Shown here one piece after another: positions 1 to 12,633 of a DNA stretch of 64,000 bases (position 1 is the stretch's first letter; each line of letters starts with the position of its first letter). The notes beneath the pieces were generated by a model that worked only from the letters and a program-made list of their open reading frames with translations, searched no databases and was not told where the DNA came from. Origin of the DNA: Malacoplasma penetrans HF-2 (GTDB lineage Bacteria; Bacillota_I; Bacilli_A; Mycoplasmatales; Mycoplasmoidaceae); the NCBI RefSeq assembly GCF_000011225.1, contig NC_004432.1, positions 1,054,001 through 1,118,000 on the forward strand, read 5' to 3'. The translations under genes and the position numbers were made by a program.

Positions 1-459
1 ATCTATATTTGCTTCTTTAGCTAATTTCGCATAATTTAAAACTGAATCTTGTAATGAAGTTGAAATCTTTTGCTGAGTTTGCATTTCTGTTTCACTTGTA
101 GAAGTTAGTTGAGTTATTCCAATTATTTTAGTATTTTTGTTTTGATCAAAAACTGCTTGCTTTGCTTGGTTTAACATTGTAAGACCACCTGCACAGTGAA
201 CAGTTATAATATCAACATCAAATTTCATTAGTCCTTTAACTGCATGATAAACAGTATTTGGAATATCATGTAGTTTTAAATCTAAAAAGATTTTATGACC
301 TCTATTTTTGATTTCATGTAATACTTGTAAACCATTTTGATAAAACAATTCCATTCCTATTTTTACAAATAAATTTTGATTCTCAAATAAATTTAAGAAT
401 TTACAAGTTTTATCTAAACTATCAAAATCTAAAGCAATAATAACTTCTCTATTACTCAT
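1..459 (-). CDS. pyrF: orotidine 5'-phosphate decarboxylase (partial, runs off left edge)
   Basis: Catalyses the last step of UMP synthesis, decarboxylating OMP in the cytoplasm. The first 153 codons are present. The N-terminus reads MSNREVIIALDFDS, followed by KIGMELFYQNG and the catalytic core DLKLHDIPNTV with the Lys/Asp pairs typical of the family, then TVHCAGG. The start is ATG at 459, preceded by a ribosome-binding site (GGTAGGAG) that lies inside the end of pyrD; only one base separates the two genes, so they are probably translationally coupled. It is the last pyr gene visible; the C-terminal half is outside the window. Confidence 0.93.
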   Translation of the reverse strand, partial: MSNREVIIALDFDSLDKTCKFLNLFENQNLFVKIGMELFYQNGLQVLHEIKNRGHKIFLDLKLHDIPNTVYHAVKGLMKFDVDIITVHCAGGLTMLNQAKQAVFDQNKNTKIIGITQLTSTSETEMQTQQKISTSLQDSVLNYAKLAKEANID

Positions 460-460
460 T

Positions 461-1384
<924 letters not shown>

Positions 1385-2182
1385 TTAAAACTCTACTTCA
1401 TTACTTTCAAATACAGGACCATCACTGCATATTTTTTTATAATTTTTACCATCTATAGTTGGTTTTTTGGTTTTAGCAACACATGCATAACAAGCACCCA
1501 TTCCACAACCCATTCTTTCTTCTAATGAGATATATCCTTGTTTGTTTTCCATTAATTCAATTAATGCTTTAAGCATCTTATTTGGACCACAAGCATAGTA
1601 TTTATCAAAGTTAATTAATTCACTTTTTATTAAATAATTTAATAGTTGAATAACATTTCCACAATACTTAGTTTTTTTATCATTTGTAGCTATATAAACT
1701 TTGCTTATCTTTTCAAATTCCTCTTTTAAAAAGATATCCTCTATTTTGTTAAAACCTAAAAGAGTAATAACATTTATACCTTTATTATTAAACTGTTTAG
1801 CTAATTCAAAAAGTGGTGGTATTCCTACACCTCCACCTATTAGTACTGCAGTTTGATTTTTTTCTAATGAATTAATGTCATAACCATTTCCAAGTGGCCC
1901 AAAAACATTAATAAATTCATCTGCTTTATAAGTAGATAAAATTTTTGTACCTTCTCCAACTACTTTATAAATTAAAGTAAATTGGTTATTTTCATAGTCA
2001 TAACTACTAATGGATATTGGTCTTCTTAATAAAGGTTTATCTCCATTTCTCTGGATTAAAAGATTAACAAATTGTCCAGGTCATTTAATTAGTTTTGTAA
2101 GATCTGATTCTAAAACCATTTGATAAATATCATTGGTTAGTTGAATGTTTTTTAAAATCCTACATTCTGTTACTTTTTTCAT
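1385..2182 (-). CDS. pyrK: dihydroorotate dehydrogenase electron transfer subunit
   Basis: Partner of PyrD that passes electrons to NAD+ through FAD and a 2Fe-2S cluster. An N-terminal FAD-binding barrel contains WPGQFVNLLI and the RRPISISS motif. The NAD-binding half has IGGGVGIPPL. The C-terminus carries the cysteine cluster MGCGMGACYACV with a fourth Cys in KKICSDGPVF. Trp codon TGA occurs in WPGQ. 265 residues, normal for the family. The start ATG at 2182 follows an AAGGA ribosome-binding site. An 84-bp gap separates it from pyrC; the stop is 3 bp from the pyrD start. Confidence 0.94.
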
Positions 2183-2266
2183 TTTTGTTCCTTGTGGTTA
2201 ATTTTTAAATTGTGGTTTTAATAGCATTAATATTTACTTTATTTTTTAAAAATATTGCTATATGGT

Positions 2267-3547
2267 TTATACTGATAATTCTTTTTCATTTAAATAAACT
2301 ATTTTTCCATTTGAAATAGTTAACAATGAAACTCCATAAACTTTTTGATTTAAGTAAGGAGTATTTTTTGATTTACTTAATATTTCATCCTCTTTAATTT
2401 CAAAAGATTTATTTAAATCAAAAACTGCTAAATCAGCAATTTTGTTTTCTTCTAATACACCATAAGGTAGTTTAAATATTTTTGCTACATTTTTTGTAAA
2501 TAGATCAACTAATAGTTGAAGTGAAAAGACTTTTGTTTTCACAAATTTTGTATATAGCAAACTGAAAGCAAACTCACTTCCTATAATTCCAAAAGCTGCA
2601 TCATTAAAGCTACAATTTTTTTCTTGTTTACTGTGTGGTGCATGATCAGTTGCTATAATATCAATCAATTTATTTTTAACTGCTTTTATTAAAGCCTTTT
2701 GATCTTGTATTGATCTTAATGGTGGATTCATTTTTCATTTACCATTGTCATTTAATATATCTTGATCAATACTAAGTAAATGATGTGGTGTTACTTCACA
2801 AGTAACATTAATCTTTTTCTTTTTTGCTTCTTTAATTAGTTCTAATGATTCTTTGGTAGAAACATGACAAACATGGTAATGGCATTTAGTTGCTTTTGCT
2901 AACACTAAATCTCTTGCTATTTGAATGGTTTCAGCCAATGGATTAATTCCTTTTAAATTAAGTTTTTCACTAGCAACACCTTCATTAATAACACCTTTAT
3001 TTGCTAAAGAATTATCTTCACAATGTGCACAGATTGGTTTATTATGTTTTTTTGCTAATAGCATTGCTTGATACATTAGATTATTATTTTGTATTCCTTT
3101 GCCATCATCACTAAAACCAAAAACATATTTAGATAAATTTTCAACATCTGATAATTGTTCACCATTTTCATCAACCGATATCGAACCATATGGAATACAT
3201 CTAATAACTGAATGCCTTTTAATTAAATCTAATTGAACATTAAGGTTTTCTAAATTGTGCGGTACTGGGTTTAAATTTGGCATAGTCATAACTGTAGTAA
3301 ATCCACCTTTTGCAGCAGACATTGAACCTGTTTTTATAGTTTCTTTATGAATAAAACCTGGTTCTCTGAAGTGGACATGAACATCAATTAATCCTGGGAT
3401 TACTAAATTAGATTTGATATCAATCTCTTCTTCGTTATTTTTATTTTCTATCTTTTTTGCTATTTTTATAATCCTGTTATTTTTAATTAAAATATCGGAT
3501 TTTATTAACTTATTATTTTTTAATATTGAACAGTTTTTTAACAACAT
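2267..3547 (-). CDS. pyrC: dihydroorotase
   Basis: Zinc enzyme that cyclises carbamoyl-aspartate to dihydroorotate. Amidohydrolase motifs are in order: DVHVHFREPG (metal ligands), SAAKGGFTTV, ICAHCED, CHVSTKESL, EVTPHHLL, and ATDHAPHS with the catalytic Asp. One in-frame TGA (Trp) at 2732-2734 lies in the stretch NGKWKMNPPLR; read through, the protein is 426 residues, the usual size of the type I enzyme. It sits between pyrB (8 bp) and pyrK in the operon. Confidence 0.95.
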
Positions 3548-3555
3548 AATTAAGC

Positions 3556-4458
3556 CTATAAGTTATTCTCTGCAATGATATATTCTAAAACTGCTTGTCT
3601 CATAAACATTCCATTTTTCATTTGTAAAAAGATTACAGATTTATCAGATTCTACTAATGTTGTATCAATTTCAACTCCTCTGTTTACTGGTGCTGGATGC
3701 ATTACAATAGCATTTTCTTTTAGTTTGTTATAACGAGGTAGTGAAAGTCCATGTTGTTGATGATAGATATTTATAAATTCTTGGGTTTTGTCTTGGCTCT
3801 CGTGTCTTTCATGTTGTACTCTTAGTAACATACAAACATCTATTTCATTTATGATTTCATCAAACTCTTTATAATTGTTAAATTCATCATCTTTGAATTT
3901 ATCTGGGGCTACAAAATGTACAATTGCTCCTAATTTTGTTAAAGCTTTATAGTTACTTTTAGCAACTCTAGAATTTTTAATATCTCCAACAATTGCTATT
4001 TTTAACCCTTCAAATGATTTAAACTTTTCATAAATTGTCATTAAATCTAATAGACATTGTGTTGGGTGTTCACCACTTCCATCACCACCATTAATAATTG
4101 GTATTTCTAAGTTTTCTAACTCTTTATAGTATTGTTTTTGACTATGTCTAATAACCAACATATTAACACCAATCATTTCTAATGTTTTACAAGTATCATA
4201 TAAAGTTTCACCTTTATTAACTGAAGAAGTTGAAACTTCAAAATCTATTGATTTTAAGCCTAGTTTATTTTGTGCTACAACAAAACTCATTTTGGTTCTT
4301 GTTGAGTTTTCAAAAAATAAATTAGCTACATATAAATCATCTCTTTTAATTTGATTGTTATTTTCTTTGATATCAATTGCTCTTTTAATAAGATTTAAAA
4401 TTTGTTCATTTGTTAAATCATCAATTGATAGTAAATTTGTTAATTCATATAAAGCCAT
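3556..4458 (-). CDS. pyrB: aspartate carbamoyltransferase catalytic subunit
   Basis: Condenses carbamoyl phosphate with aspartate, the committed pyrimidine step. The carbamoyl-phosphate loop [12 protein letters not shown], the HPTQCLLD segment (family HPTQ), LRVQHERH and [12 protein letters not shown] are all present. 300 residues, a normal catalytic chain. No regulatory pyrI chain is seen, so it probably works without an allosteric subunit, as in Firmicutes. The start ATG overlaps the pyrR stop by one base (4458), indicating translational coupling. Confidence 0.96.
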   Translation of the reverse strand: MALYELTNLLSIDDLTNEQILNLIKRAIDIKENNNQIKRDDLYVANLFFENSTRTKMSFVVAQNKLGLKSIDFEVSTSSVNKGETLYDTCKTLEMIGVNMLVIRHSQKQYYKELENLEIPIINGGDGSGEHPTQCLLDLMTIYEKFKSFEGLKIAIVGDIKNSRVAKSNYKALTKLGAIVHFVAPDKFKDDEFNNYKEFDEIINEIDVCMLLRVQHERHESQDKTQEFINIYHQQHGLSLPRYNKLKENAIVMHPAPVNRGVEIDTTLVESDKSVIFLQMKNGMFMRQAVLEYIIAENNL

Positions 4459-4979
4459 TATAAAATTTCAACTCCTTCTTTGTTATCTATTTCATTTAAA
4501 AAAACTTGGATTTGTTCATCACTACTTGTAGGAATATTTTTGCCTATAAAATCACCCCTAATAGGTAGCTCTCTATGTCCTCTGTCTATTAAACAAGCCA
4601 GTTGAATTTTTGAAGGTCTAGAGTTTATTAATATAGCTTCTAATGCTGCTCTTATAGTTCTTCCTGTATATAAAACATCATCTACTATGATGACTGTTTT
4701 ATTATTTAGATCTGTTTCAAAATTAGTAGATTCTATTGCCTTACTAAAATTACGATCTTTTTGGTCATCTCTATAAAAAGTTACATCAAGTGTTTCTAGA
4801 GGTAACATTACTTTTTCTAATTCAAAAATGTTTTTTTGAATTCTAGTAGCTAATACATCTCCTCTCTTTTTTATTCCAACCAGTACTATATTTTTAATGT
4901 CTTTATTTTTTTCAATGATTTCATAAGAAATCCGCATTGTAGATTTTTTAATCCCAGATTCATCTAATAAAACTTTCAC
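4458..4979 (-). CDS. pyrR: pyrimidine operon attenuation regulator / uracil phosphoribosyltransferase
   Basis: PyrR binds UMP/UTP and the operon leader RNA to promote termination; many homologs also make UMP from uracil and PRPP. The PRPP-binding motif [13 protein letters not shown] is intact at about residues 95-107, and basic residues such as RKRGD-like KKRGD and DRGHRELP are as in Bacillus PyrR. 173 residues. It is the first gene of the pyr operon, directly downstream of a recognisable PyrR-binding hairpin and a terminator, so it most likely regulates its own operon. Confidence 0.95.
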   Translation of the reverse strand: MKVLLDESGIKKSTMRISYEIIEKNKDIKNIVLVGIKKRGDVLATRIQKNIFELEKVMLPLETLDVTFYRDDQKDRNFSKAIESTNFETDLNNKTVIIVDDVLYTGRTIRAALEAILINSRPSKIQLACLIDRGHRELPIRGDFIGKNIPTSSDEQIQVFLNEIDNKEGVEIL

Positions 4980-5000
4980 AATTACTCCTTTGCTTTAAAC

Positions 5001-5045
5001 CCAAATAAAAATACCTAAACCTCTTTTTCTGTAAGGCTTAGGTAT
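5001..5045 (-). terminator. pyr operon attenuator (Rho-independent terminator in leader)
   Basis: A 12-bp stem is formed by 5034-5045 and 5011-5022 (AUACCUAAGCCU with AGGUUUAGGUAU, one G-U pair), loop of about 11 nt, followed on the minus strand by UUUUAUUU. It lies between the PyrR-binding hairpin and pyrR, the position of attenuators in Bacillus pyr leaders. Termination here would switch off the whole operon. Confidence 0.8.
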
Positions 5046-5088
5046 AACAAAAATACATAGTTAAATTTTATTTAAATGAATTTGTTAT

Positions 5089-5123
5089 TCCTTTGCTTGC
5101 CTCACAGGACAAAATTAAAAGGA
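5089..5123 (-). promoter_or_regulatory. PyrR-binding RNA hairpin (anti-antiterminator)
   Basis: The minus-strand transcript contains GUCCUGUGAGGC (5099-5110), matching the Bacillus PyrR-binding consensus of roughly ARUCCNGNGAGGY. It is enclosed by a lower stem UCCUUU (5118-5123) with AAAGGA (5089-5094) and an inner UUG/CAA pairing. The binding loop followed by a terminator 45 nt downstream is the standard PyrR attenuation layout. Inference from sequence match; no binding data. Confidence 0.75.
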
Positions 5124-5139
5124 TTTTTATTCAAAGAAA

Positions 5140-5145
5140 ATTATA
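5140..5145 (-). promoter_or_regulatory. probable -10 box of the pyr operon
   Basis: Minus-strand TATAAT at 5140-5145 lies about 17 nt before the PyrR-binding hairpin, placing the start of transcription near 5133. No good -35 box is visible. The rest of 5146-5270 is very AT-rich and shows no gene. Confidence 0.4.
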
Positions 5146-5270
5146 TATAAAAAAATAAATTTAATATTAAGTTTTAGAAAATTCACAATTAATTTTTATT
5201 AATCCAAATATATAAAAATTGATTATTGGTATTTGTAATGGTTTATATTAGCCAAAAAAGATATTTAAAT

Positions 5271-5311
5271 TAAAAATAAAAAGCATTAAAATCTTTTAAA
5301 TTTTAATGCTT
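5271..5311 (-). terminator. terminator of the first large surface-protein gene
   Basis: Perfect 12-bp inverted repeat AAGCATTAAAAT (5281-5292) / ATTTTAATGCTT (5300-5311), followed on the minus strand by a T-rich run (5271-5280), 15 bp after the gene's stop. Confidence 0.8.
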
Positions 5312-5325
5312 AATATTATCTAAAC

Positions 5326-8300
5326 TTATTTTCTTTTTTGCTTTTTCATTTGCTTCATTAATTTACTATAGTTATTAATATAATTTGAAGTCCTGTTTTT
5401 ATTACTTAAACAATGCCCATTAATTGTATTTCTAACTCTTTTAGGTCTAGCAGAATGTTGAATTTTTCTTGGGACATATTCTAGATTTAGATCCTGTTCT
5501 TGGGAACCTAATCCATATTTATTTCTTTTTGAGTTTATTCTTTTCTTATAAACAAAAATAGAAGTTGAACCACTTGCTATCATTAAAAGAATTATTCCAA
5601 CAATAATTGAACATATGATTAATCAATTATTTGATATCGCTTGGTTAGTAACAAAACCATTTAAAACAACAGAAGAAGTTAAAGAACTACCCACCACATC
5701 ACCAGCATTTGGAAAAGTGAATGTATAATATACAGTCACTGTACCATTTACATCATCACTAGTTAATTGCACATCACTTATATAATAATAATTGATTGCA
5801 GTAGTATCAGTTGGTAATTTTATTAAATCAAATGTTTTTAAAAAGTCTGAATAGTTATTAGTTTGAGAATTATAAAATTCATTTACAAATTTACTGGCTT
5901 TAATTTTTGAATAATCTAAATTTAGTGATGAGCTTGATTTAACAACTGACTCAATACTAATTGTATTTTCTGTTGAAGTTAAACTATAGTTATATTCAAT
6001 TGAAGTTAAACTATAACTAAAAGAATATGAAGCATCTAAGTTTAAGACATTATTGCTTGATGCTTTTATTGCATTAATTCAATCTGAATCTAATACTAAG
6101 TTAGATCCATCTGCAGTTTTTAAATTTGTAGAAATGTTGTCTTTATAAGATAGATTAAAAATTATTGTATTGTTACTGCTTGAAATTATGTTGTAATTCA
6201 TGTTTTCAAATGTAGTTCAGTCATTATAAAAAGATAATGAATTAAATAAGATGTTATTAAAATCACTTTCTACTTTTGCTAAATCATATGATGAAGCAAG
6301 TTTACTTGCTGAGTTTTGATTGTAATAAAGAGTTGATGTTGAAACAGATCCTAATAATCTAGAAAGTGTTAAAAATCCTGCTCCTTTAGTTGAATCGATT
6401 GTAAATTGCAAATCAGAATCTGGAACACTAGAAGATACTTGTCCTAAGCTTCTATTGTATTTAATAGTTCCTGTTAAATTACCCTCTAAGCTTTGGTTAA
6501 TATATTGAGTTTTATTTGAAGTTAGTGAATATGTTGGAGTTCAAGTTCAATATGAAGGATCTTTAGAATAACCAGATGATAGATTTAAACTATCAATAAT
6601 ATCTGTGATTGTAACTTGAAAAGGACTTTTAGATGCCTTTAATGTATTTCAAGCTTTATCATCTAAACTCAATTTACTTCATGCATTTAAGTATAAGAAA
6701 TTGTTAAATGTATAAGATCCACTTCTTTCTAAAACACTTGGAGAAATAATTGAATTTAAGTTTCATGTAATTGATAAAGTACCATCATTATCATTTGCAA
6801 CTACTGTTATATATTGGGTGTCACTTGGAGTTGTATTATCATTTGTTGAAGTATTATTTTTCATTAAAATATTTGCTTCAGTTAATTTTATAGAACTACC
6901 AAAATCTAAGAAAGTACTTAAAATTTCTGCAGCTGTAATAGCTGAAGGATATTTAGTTTTTCTTAAATTTAAAATATTTTGATATTTAGTTGAATTTACT
7001 TCATTATTATTTACTACTTTAAAACTTAAAGTAGAGTTTGTTGCAAGACCTGATATATTAATTGAAATTGGAATAGTAAAGAAATTTGATGTATCACTAG
7101 TTGCTGTACCTGTTAATCATCATTTAGTTACATTTAAATTTACAGTCCCTTGAACTGTACCTTTGTCATTCAACACTGTTAACCCATTGGTAGGAATTAC
7201 AATTGATGAAGTAAACACCTTATTATTATTTGAAATGTTTTTCAAATATATAAATTCTTCAAGTATTGTAGTACTTACATCTTGAGGTAATAAGTAATAA
7301 TAATTAGTTACTAAATTTTCATATGAATTAATTGTTGTTGCATAGAAATCATCAAAAGTAACATTTTGGTTTCTTCCTGGTGTAAAGTTAACAATAGTGA
7401 ATCTTTTAGTATTAGTAGAATTAGGTGTAGTTGAAGTTGCATCAGAATAAGTTAATGAAGACACTAATCCTTTTAGAACTGTAACATTTCCAATACCTTC
7501 TTCAAAAATTGGTCTTCATATTAAATTAATTCTTGTTGTATCACTTACTGAAGTTACATTTGGAAAAAATCTATAGTTACTAATTCTTATTAACTGGTCA
7601 GTTTTACCTGCAACCTTACTAGTTAATAAATCAGAAAAATAAAATGTGTTTTCACTTTTATTTTTAATCAATGCATAAGGATTGCTATTATATGGATTAA
7701 TGTAAATATCTAAAATAGTTCCACCTGTTGTAGGTGATACATAATAATTATTTTGTACACCATCATTCCCATTAAATTCAATAACTTGATTTATGTTCTT
7801 ACTATTCCCTCAAGAACTGGTTGCAGATGAATCAGGACCTGTTTTTATACCATTAGGATTACTAATATCATTAACTAATGAAACATAAGCTACTGGTATA
7901 TTATTTGCAAATGAATTAACAATTTTAAAAGTTGCATTATTGATATTAAAGTTAGTTGCTGAAACCTCAGAGAAAATAATTTCATTAGCAGTACTGAATG
8001 TATTGTTTACTAGTTTTACACAAATTATAGAAACATATTTTAGATTAGCATTAGTACCTTGCTTATGACCACTTAATATCAAATAAGATGTTGTAGCATC
8101 ATAAGATTGTAATAATCCAATAATACCTGACAATGTATAACTAGTTCTAATGTTTGTAAGAGTAGCATCAGTATTAATAGTTCACTCAGATGCATCATAA
8201 GTTGTTTTTACAGCAGAAAAATTAACAAGAGAAAACTTAGTTGCTTCTAATTGATAGTTAGTTGTATTTATATTAGATGGCAAAATAATAGCTGAATCAC

Positions 8301-8895
8301 TACTTAATAAATTAATAGAATTAACACTAGATATAACATTAGAATTTCTAGTTGATGTTAAAGAAGAGTTAGCGACCTTATTAGTATCACTATCATTTAC
8401 ATAATATTCAGTACCATCTGAATTCAATTGGAAAACATAAGTAACATTAGAATTAACAGTTCCATAAACTAAGATTCTGTCATAATTTGCCAAATAATAA
8501 ACATGGATAGAAATTGTAGAAGAAGAAGGATTGTATCCAGTAATATTTGCTTGTGTAAGAAAAACAGAATTAGAAACATCATAAGATCATGATTTAGAAC
8601 CAAATCATGAAATCATATTTATAGTTTTATCAGTAACAGTTAAATACCCATTAGGTGTATTTGGATTTGATTTGTAATCATTATTAGAAATAAGTGATTC
8701 ATCATTTCAATTAGTAGTTTTGCTATTTAAATTGCTAGATGAAGAAGAATACAAATTAGAGTTTTCACTAACATTATTTTGAACAATGTTGTTAATATTT
8801 TTTAATCCAATAGATAAACCAACCATTGATCCAATTATTGAAAAAGAAACAGATAATAAAATAGTTTTAAATAATCTTTTTTTATTAGCAAACAC
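5326..8895 (-). CDS. giant surface membrane protein, tandem paralog A
   Basis: Function unknown. 1,189 residues with many TGA-Trp codons. An N-terminal hydrophobic signal/anchor (KRLFKTILLSVSFSIIG) is followed by a very Ser/Thr/Asn-rich ectodomain of more than 1,000 residues. One transmembrane helix follows near the end (IIVGIILLMIASGSTS), then a basic cytoplasmic tail with YGLGSQEQDLNLE and RVRNTINGH. Start: GTG at 8895 (MFANKKRLFK), chosen because AGGTGAT lies 5 bp upstream and it matches paralog B (MFHGKKSIMK); an in-frame GTG at 8904 is the alternative. Homologous along its whole length to the two genes upstream. It has its own promoter and terminator. Confidence 0.85.
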
Positions 8896-8918
8896 TAAAA
8901 TCACCTATTAAAAATCTA

Positions 8919-8947
8919 TATAAATTTTACCAAAATAAAAATATCAA
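8919..8947 (-). promoter_or_regulatory. promoter of paralog A (extended -10)
   Basis: Minus-strand TGGTAAAAT (8924-8932) is an extended -10. The same TGNTAAAAT element lies upstream of paralogs B and C. A TTGATA (8942-8947) with a 17-bp spacer to TTTATA (8919-8924) is an alternative reading. It begins just after paralog B's terminator. Confidence 0.55.
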
Positions 8948-8960
8948 TTTATGTTGTGGG

Positions 8961-8995
8961 ATAAAAAAAAGAAAGATAATTTCAAATTATCTTTC
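8961..8995 (-). terminator. terminator of paralog B
   Basis: Inverted repeat GAAAGATAAT (8971-8980) / ATTATCTTTC (8986-8995) with a 5-nt loop, followed on the minus strand by eight Ts. The stop codon of paralog B (8987-8989) lies inside the stem. Confidence 0.85.
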
Positions 8996-11900
8996 TGACT
9001 TCTTCATTTCCTTTAATAGCTTCATATATTGTTTAGCTTTTGCATTACCTGTTTTAGTATTAACAACATTATTACCATTGATTGTGTTTCTAATTTTATT
9101 TTTATGAACATTAAAGATTCCTAATTGTCTTTGAGAAACTGCTAGATTTAATTCTTGATTTTTAGAACCAATTCCATAATTAATTCTTTTTGTATTAATT
9201 TTCTTTTTATAGAAAAATACAGAACCTAATCCAGAAGCCAATAACAACAATATAACTGCAACTGCAATTGAACAAATCATTAATCAATTATTAGATAATG
9301 TTTGATTAGTTGCAAACCCTTTTAAGATTATTGAAGAAGTTGAAGAACTTCCTTCAATATCTCCAGCATTAGGGAATACAAATGTATAATATACAGTTAC
9401 TGTTCCTTCTGCATCATTACTAGTTAATTGAATATCATTAACATAGTAGTAATTAATTGCTTTAGTATCAGTTGGTAATTTTACTAAATCAAATGAATCT
9501 AAAAAGCTTCTGTAACTATTAGTTTGTTTATCATAAAAACTATTTATAAACTTGCTTGGTTTCATTTCTGAATACTTTTTATAAGTTTGATTTGATTCAT
9601 CAATTGCAGTAATACCAATACTATTATTTGTAGAGTTTAAGTTGTTGTTGTACTGAACTGAAGTTAAATTATAACTAAATGAATAACTACTTGATAAAGC
9701 TAAAACATTTTCATTTGATGTTTTTATAGCACTTATTCATTCAGCATCTAATACTAATTTAGAACCATCTCCAGTTTCTAAATTAGTTTGAATTGAATCT
9801 TTATAATCTAAAGTAAAAACTATTTTGCTATCAACATTAGAAGTAATAGTATATTTCATACTTTCAGATGTTGTTCAACTATTATAGAACACTAATGAGT
9901 TTGCTAGAATGTTAGAGAAATCACTTTCAACTTTTGATAAGTCATATGAAGATGCAAGTTTACTTGCTCCATTTTCATTATAGTAAAGTGTAGTTGTAGA
10001 GTTTCCACCTAACAGTTTAGCAATAGTTAAAAATCCTGAACCTTTGCTACTATCTATTGTGAATTCTAAATCTGTATCTTGAACATTGCCAGTAACATTA
10101 CCAGCTTCTGTTTTGTTATATTTAATTTTTCCAGTTAGATTGCCATCAATACTTTGTTTAACATATGCCTCTTTATTAGAGGCAATACTTACTGTTGGTT
10201 CTCAAATTCAGTATTGTGGTTCAGTTTTGTATCCTGAAGATAAATTTAAACTATTAATTATGTCAGCAACACTTACTTGGAAAGGACTTTTAGATGTCTT
10301 TAAAGTACTTCAAGCTTTTTCATTTAAAGTAATCTTACTTCAAGCATTTAAATTTAAAAAATTATCAAAAACATAAGATCCATTTCTATTAGTTACACTT
10401 GGAGACATTATTTGAGTGAGGTTTCAACTAATGGATAAAGTTCCATCATCATCATTTGTAGTTACAGTTATATATTTGTCTGTTCCTGTATTTGTATTAG
10501 TGTTAGATGAAGCATTTTTGGTTTTATTTACAATTGAAATATTTGCTTCCGTAAGTTTAATTGATGATCCAAATTCTAAGAAATTATCTAAAATTTCTTT
10601 AGCTGTAATATTAGAAGGATATTTGCTTTTTTGTAATTCTAATATTTTTTTGTATTTATTTGGGTTTATTTCACTATTGTTCACAATTTTGAAATTTGAT
10701 GTAGAGTTTGTTGCAAGTCCACTAATATCAATAGATATTGGAATAGTATAAACTCCTGATGCTAATCATCATTTGTTAATATTTAAATTAACTGTACCTT
10801 TAATTGTTCCATTATCATTTGAAATTGTTAATCCATCTTTAGGAATAATTATTGTTGAAGTGTAGGGACTATTAGTTGTGCTTCCATTAACACTTTTTAA
10901 GTAGATATATTTTTGAAATATTGCATTATCAATATCTTGGGGTAACAAGTGAGAATTTTCAGTTGCTAAACTTGTATAGCTATTAAGTATTGTTGCATGA
11001 AAATCCTCATATGAAGAAGTTTGCTGTGTGCTAGTTGTAAAATTTGTAATAGTAAATTTTCTTGTTAACTTTGTATTGGGTGTAGCTGATCCATTTGCAT
11101 AAGTTAAAGATGAAACTAACCCTTTGATAACTGTAGGAACATTACTTGTATTTTCAAAAATTGGTTTTCATATTAAACCTATTCTAGATGTATCATTACT
11201 TGTGTTAATCCCAGGAAAATTACTTCATTCTTTAATGTTGATTAAATAATCTTGAGCATTTCCAGAGTTGTTTTTATTTGCTAATAAATCAGAAAAATAA
11301 AGTTGATTATATTGATGATGTTTTAATAATACATATGGTCTATTATTATATGGATTGTTAAAAATATCTAATACTGATCCTTGTTTTGAAGACTCAGTAA
11401 AGAACTTAATCATATTTGAAGAGTTATTATTAATTTCAATAACTTGATTTGCATTTTGAGATGAATCAGATGCAACTCCTGGTTTAATAGAATTTTCATT
11501 ACTAATATCATTTATTGAACTAACATATGAAACAGGACCACTAGTTGGAAAAGTATTAACTAATTTAAATTTAGCATTATCAATATTAAATCCTGTTTCT
11601 GATACAGTAGCAATATCTATTTTCCCTGCACTAGTAAAAACATTATTTGTTAATTTAATTCAAGCAATAGAAACTGTTTTGGTACTAGCTGCAGTACCAT
11701 TAGAATAACCTTTCATAATTAAATGAGAAATTTTCCCATCAGAAGATTCTGTTAAACCTATGATTTCAGAAATTGTATATCCTGTTTTTATTGAAGTTGC
11801 TCCAGCATCACTACTAGTTTTCAAATCAGATGCATCATAAGTTGCAGCAACAGTAGAAAAATTTTCTAAATTGAACTTAGTGGCTTGCAATTTATAAGTT

Positions 11901-12511
11901 GAAGTATCTATAGTTTTAGGCAAAATAATAGCAGATTCAGTACTCAATAAATTAATTGAACCAACACTTCCTATTACACTGCTATTAGAGCTAGATATTA
12001 AAGAAGAGTTGCTAACCTTATTAGTGTCATCTTTATTTACATAATATTCAGAACCATCAGAATTTAACTGAAACACATAAGTTGTAGAAGTATCATATGT
12101 TCCATAAACTAATATCCTGTCATATTTTGCTAAATAATAAACATGAGATGTAATAGGTTTTGAAGTGTTAAATCCCGAAATTTGAGTAAGAAAAGGGGAA
12201 CTAGATAAATTATAAGATCAAGATTGAGATCCAAATCATGTGATCATATTAATAGTTGTTCCATTTGTTACTAAATACCCATTTGGAGTATTAGGATTGG
12301 ATAAAAGATCATTTGCCCCAATTAATGAATCATCAGTTCAAGTATCACTTGCTCTAGTAGAATTAGCAGCATTATAGTTGCTTGCAATTTCACTGGAAGC
12401 TAAATTATTAATATTAGAAAAACCTACTGCAAAACCAATCATTGATCCAGTTAAAGCAGTTGCAAATGATGAAAGTAAAACTTTCATAATTGATTTTTTG
12501 CCATGAAACAT
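8987..12511 (-). CDS. giant surface membrane protein, tandem paralog B
   Basis: Function unknown; 1,174 residues. Same architecture as its neighbours: N-terminal hydrophobic segment (KVLLSSFATALTGSMIGFA), long Ser/Thr/Asn-rich extracellular part, a terminal helix (AVAVILLLLASGLGSVFFY), and a basic tail with INYGIGSKNQELNL and KIRNTINGN. Conserved blocks shared with A and C include YDRILVYGT, FQLNSDGSEYYVN, LLPQDI and FDLVKLPT. The start ATG at 12511 has only a weak ribosome-binding site (GGGGTTA). TGA is used for Trp throughout, for example in the IWRPIFE-type block near 11170. Both termini are probably in or near the cytoplasm with the bulk outside. Confidence 0.85.
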
Positions 12512-12541
12512 TTTTTATAACCCCATAACAAACCTAAATCT

Positions 12542-12550
12542 ATTTTAACA
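12542..12550 (-). promoter_or_regulatory. promoter of paralog B (extended -10)
   Basis: Minus-strand TGTTAAAAT, matching the element before paralogs A and C. About 30 bp upstream of the start codon, giving a short leader. Confidence 0.5.
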
Positions 12551-12593
12551 AAATAAAAATTGTAAAGACATATCGAGCAAATAAAGATAAATA

Positions 12594-12633
12594 AAAAATG
12601 AAAAAATGTGTTTCCACTATTTTTTCATTTTTT
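12594..12633 (-). terminator. terminator of paralog C
   Basis: Near-perfect inverted repeat of AAAAAATGAAAAAAT type around a TTTC loop, overlapping the TAG stop of paralog C, followed by a T-rich minus-strand run. Confidence 0.65.

Noticed and set aside
2732-2734. Apparent stop codons splitting pyrC, tyrS, proS, gap and other genes
   Set aside because: All are TGA at positions where the family has Trp; under code 4 the genes are intact.
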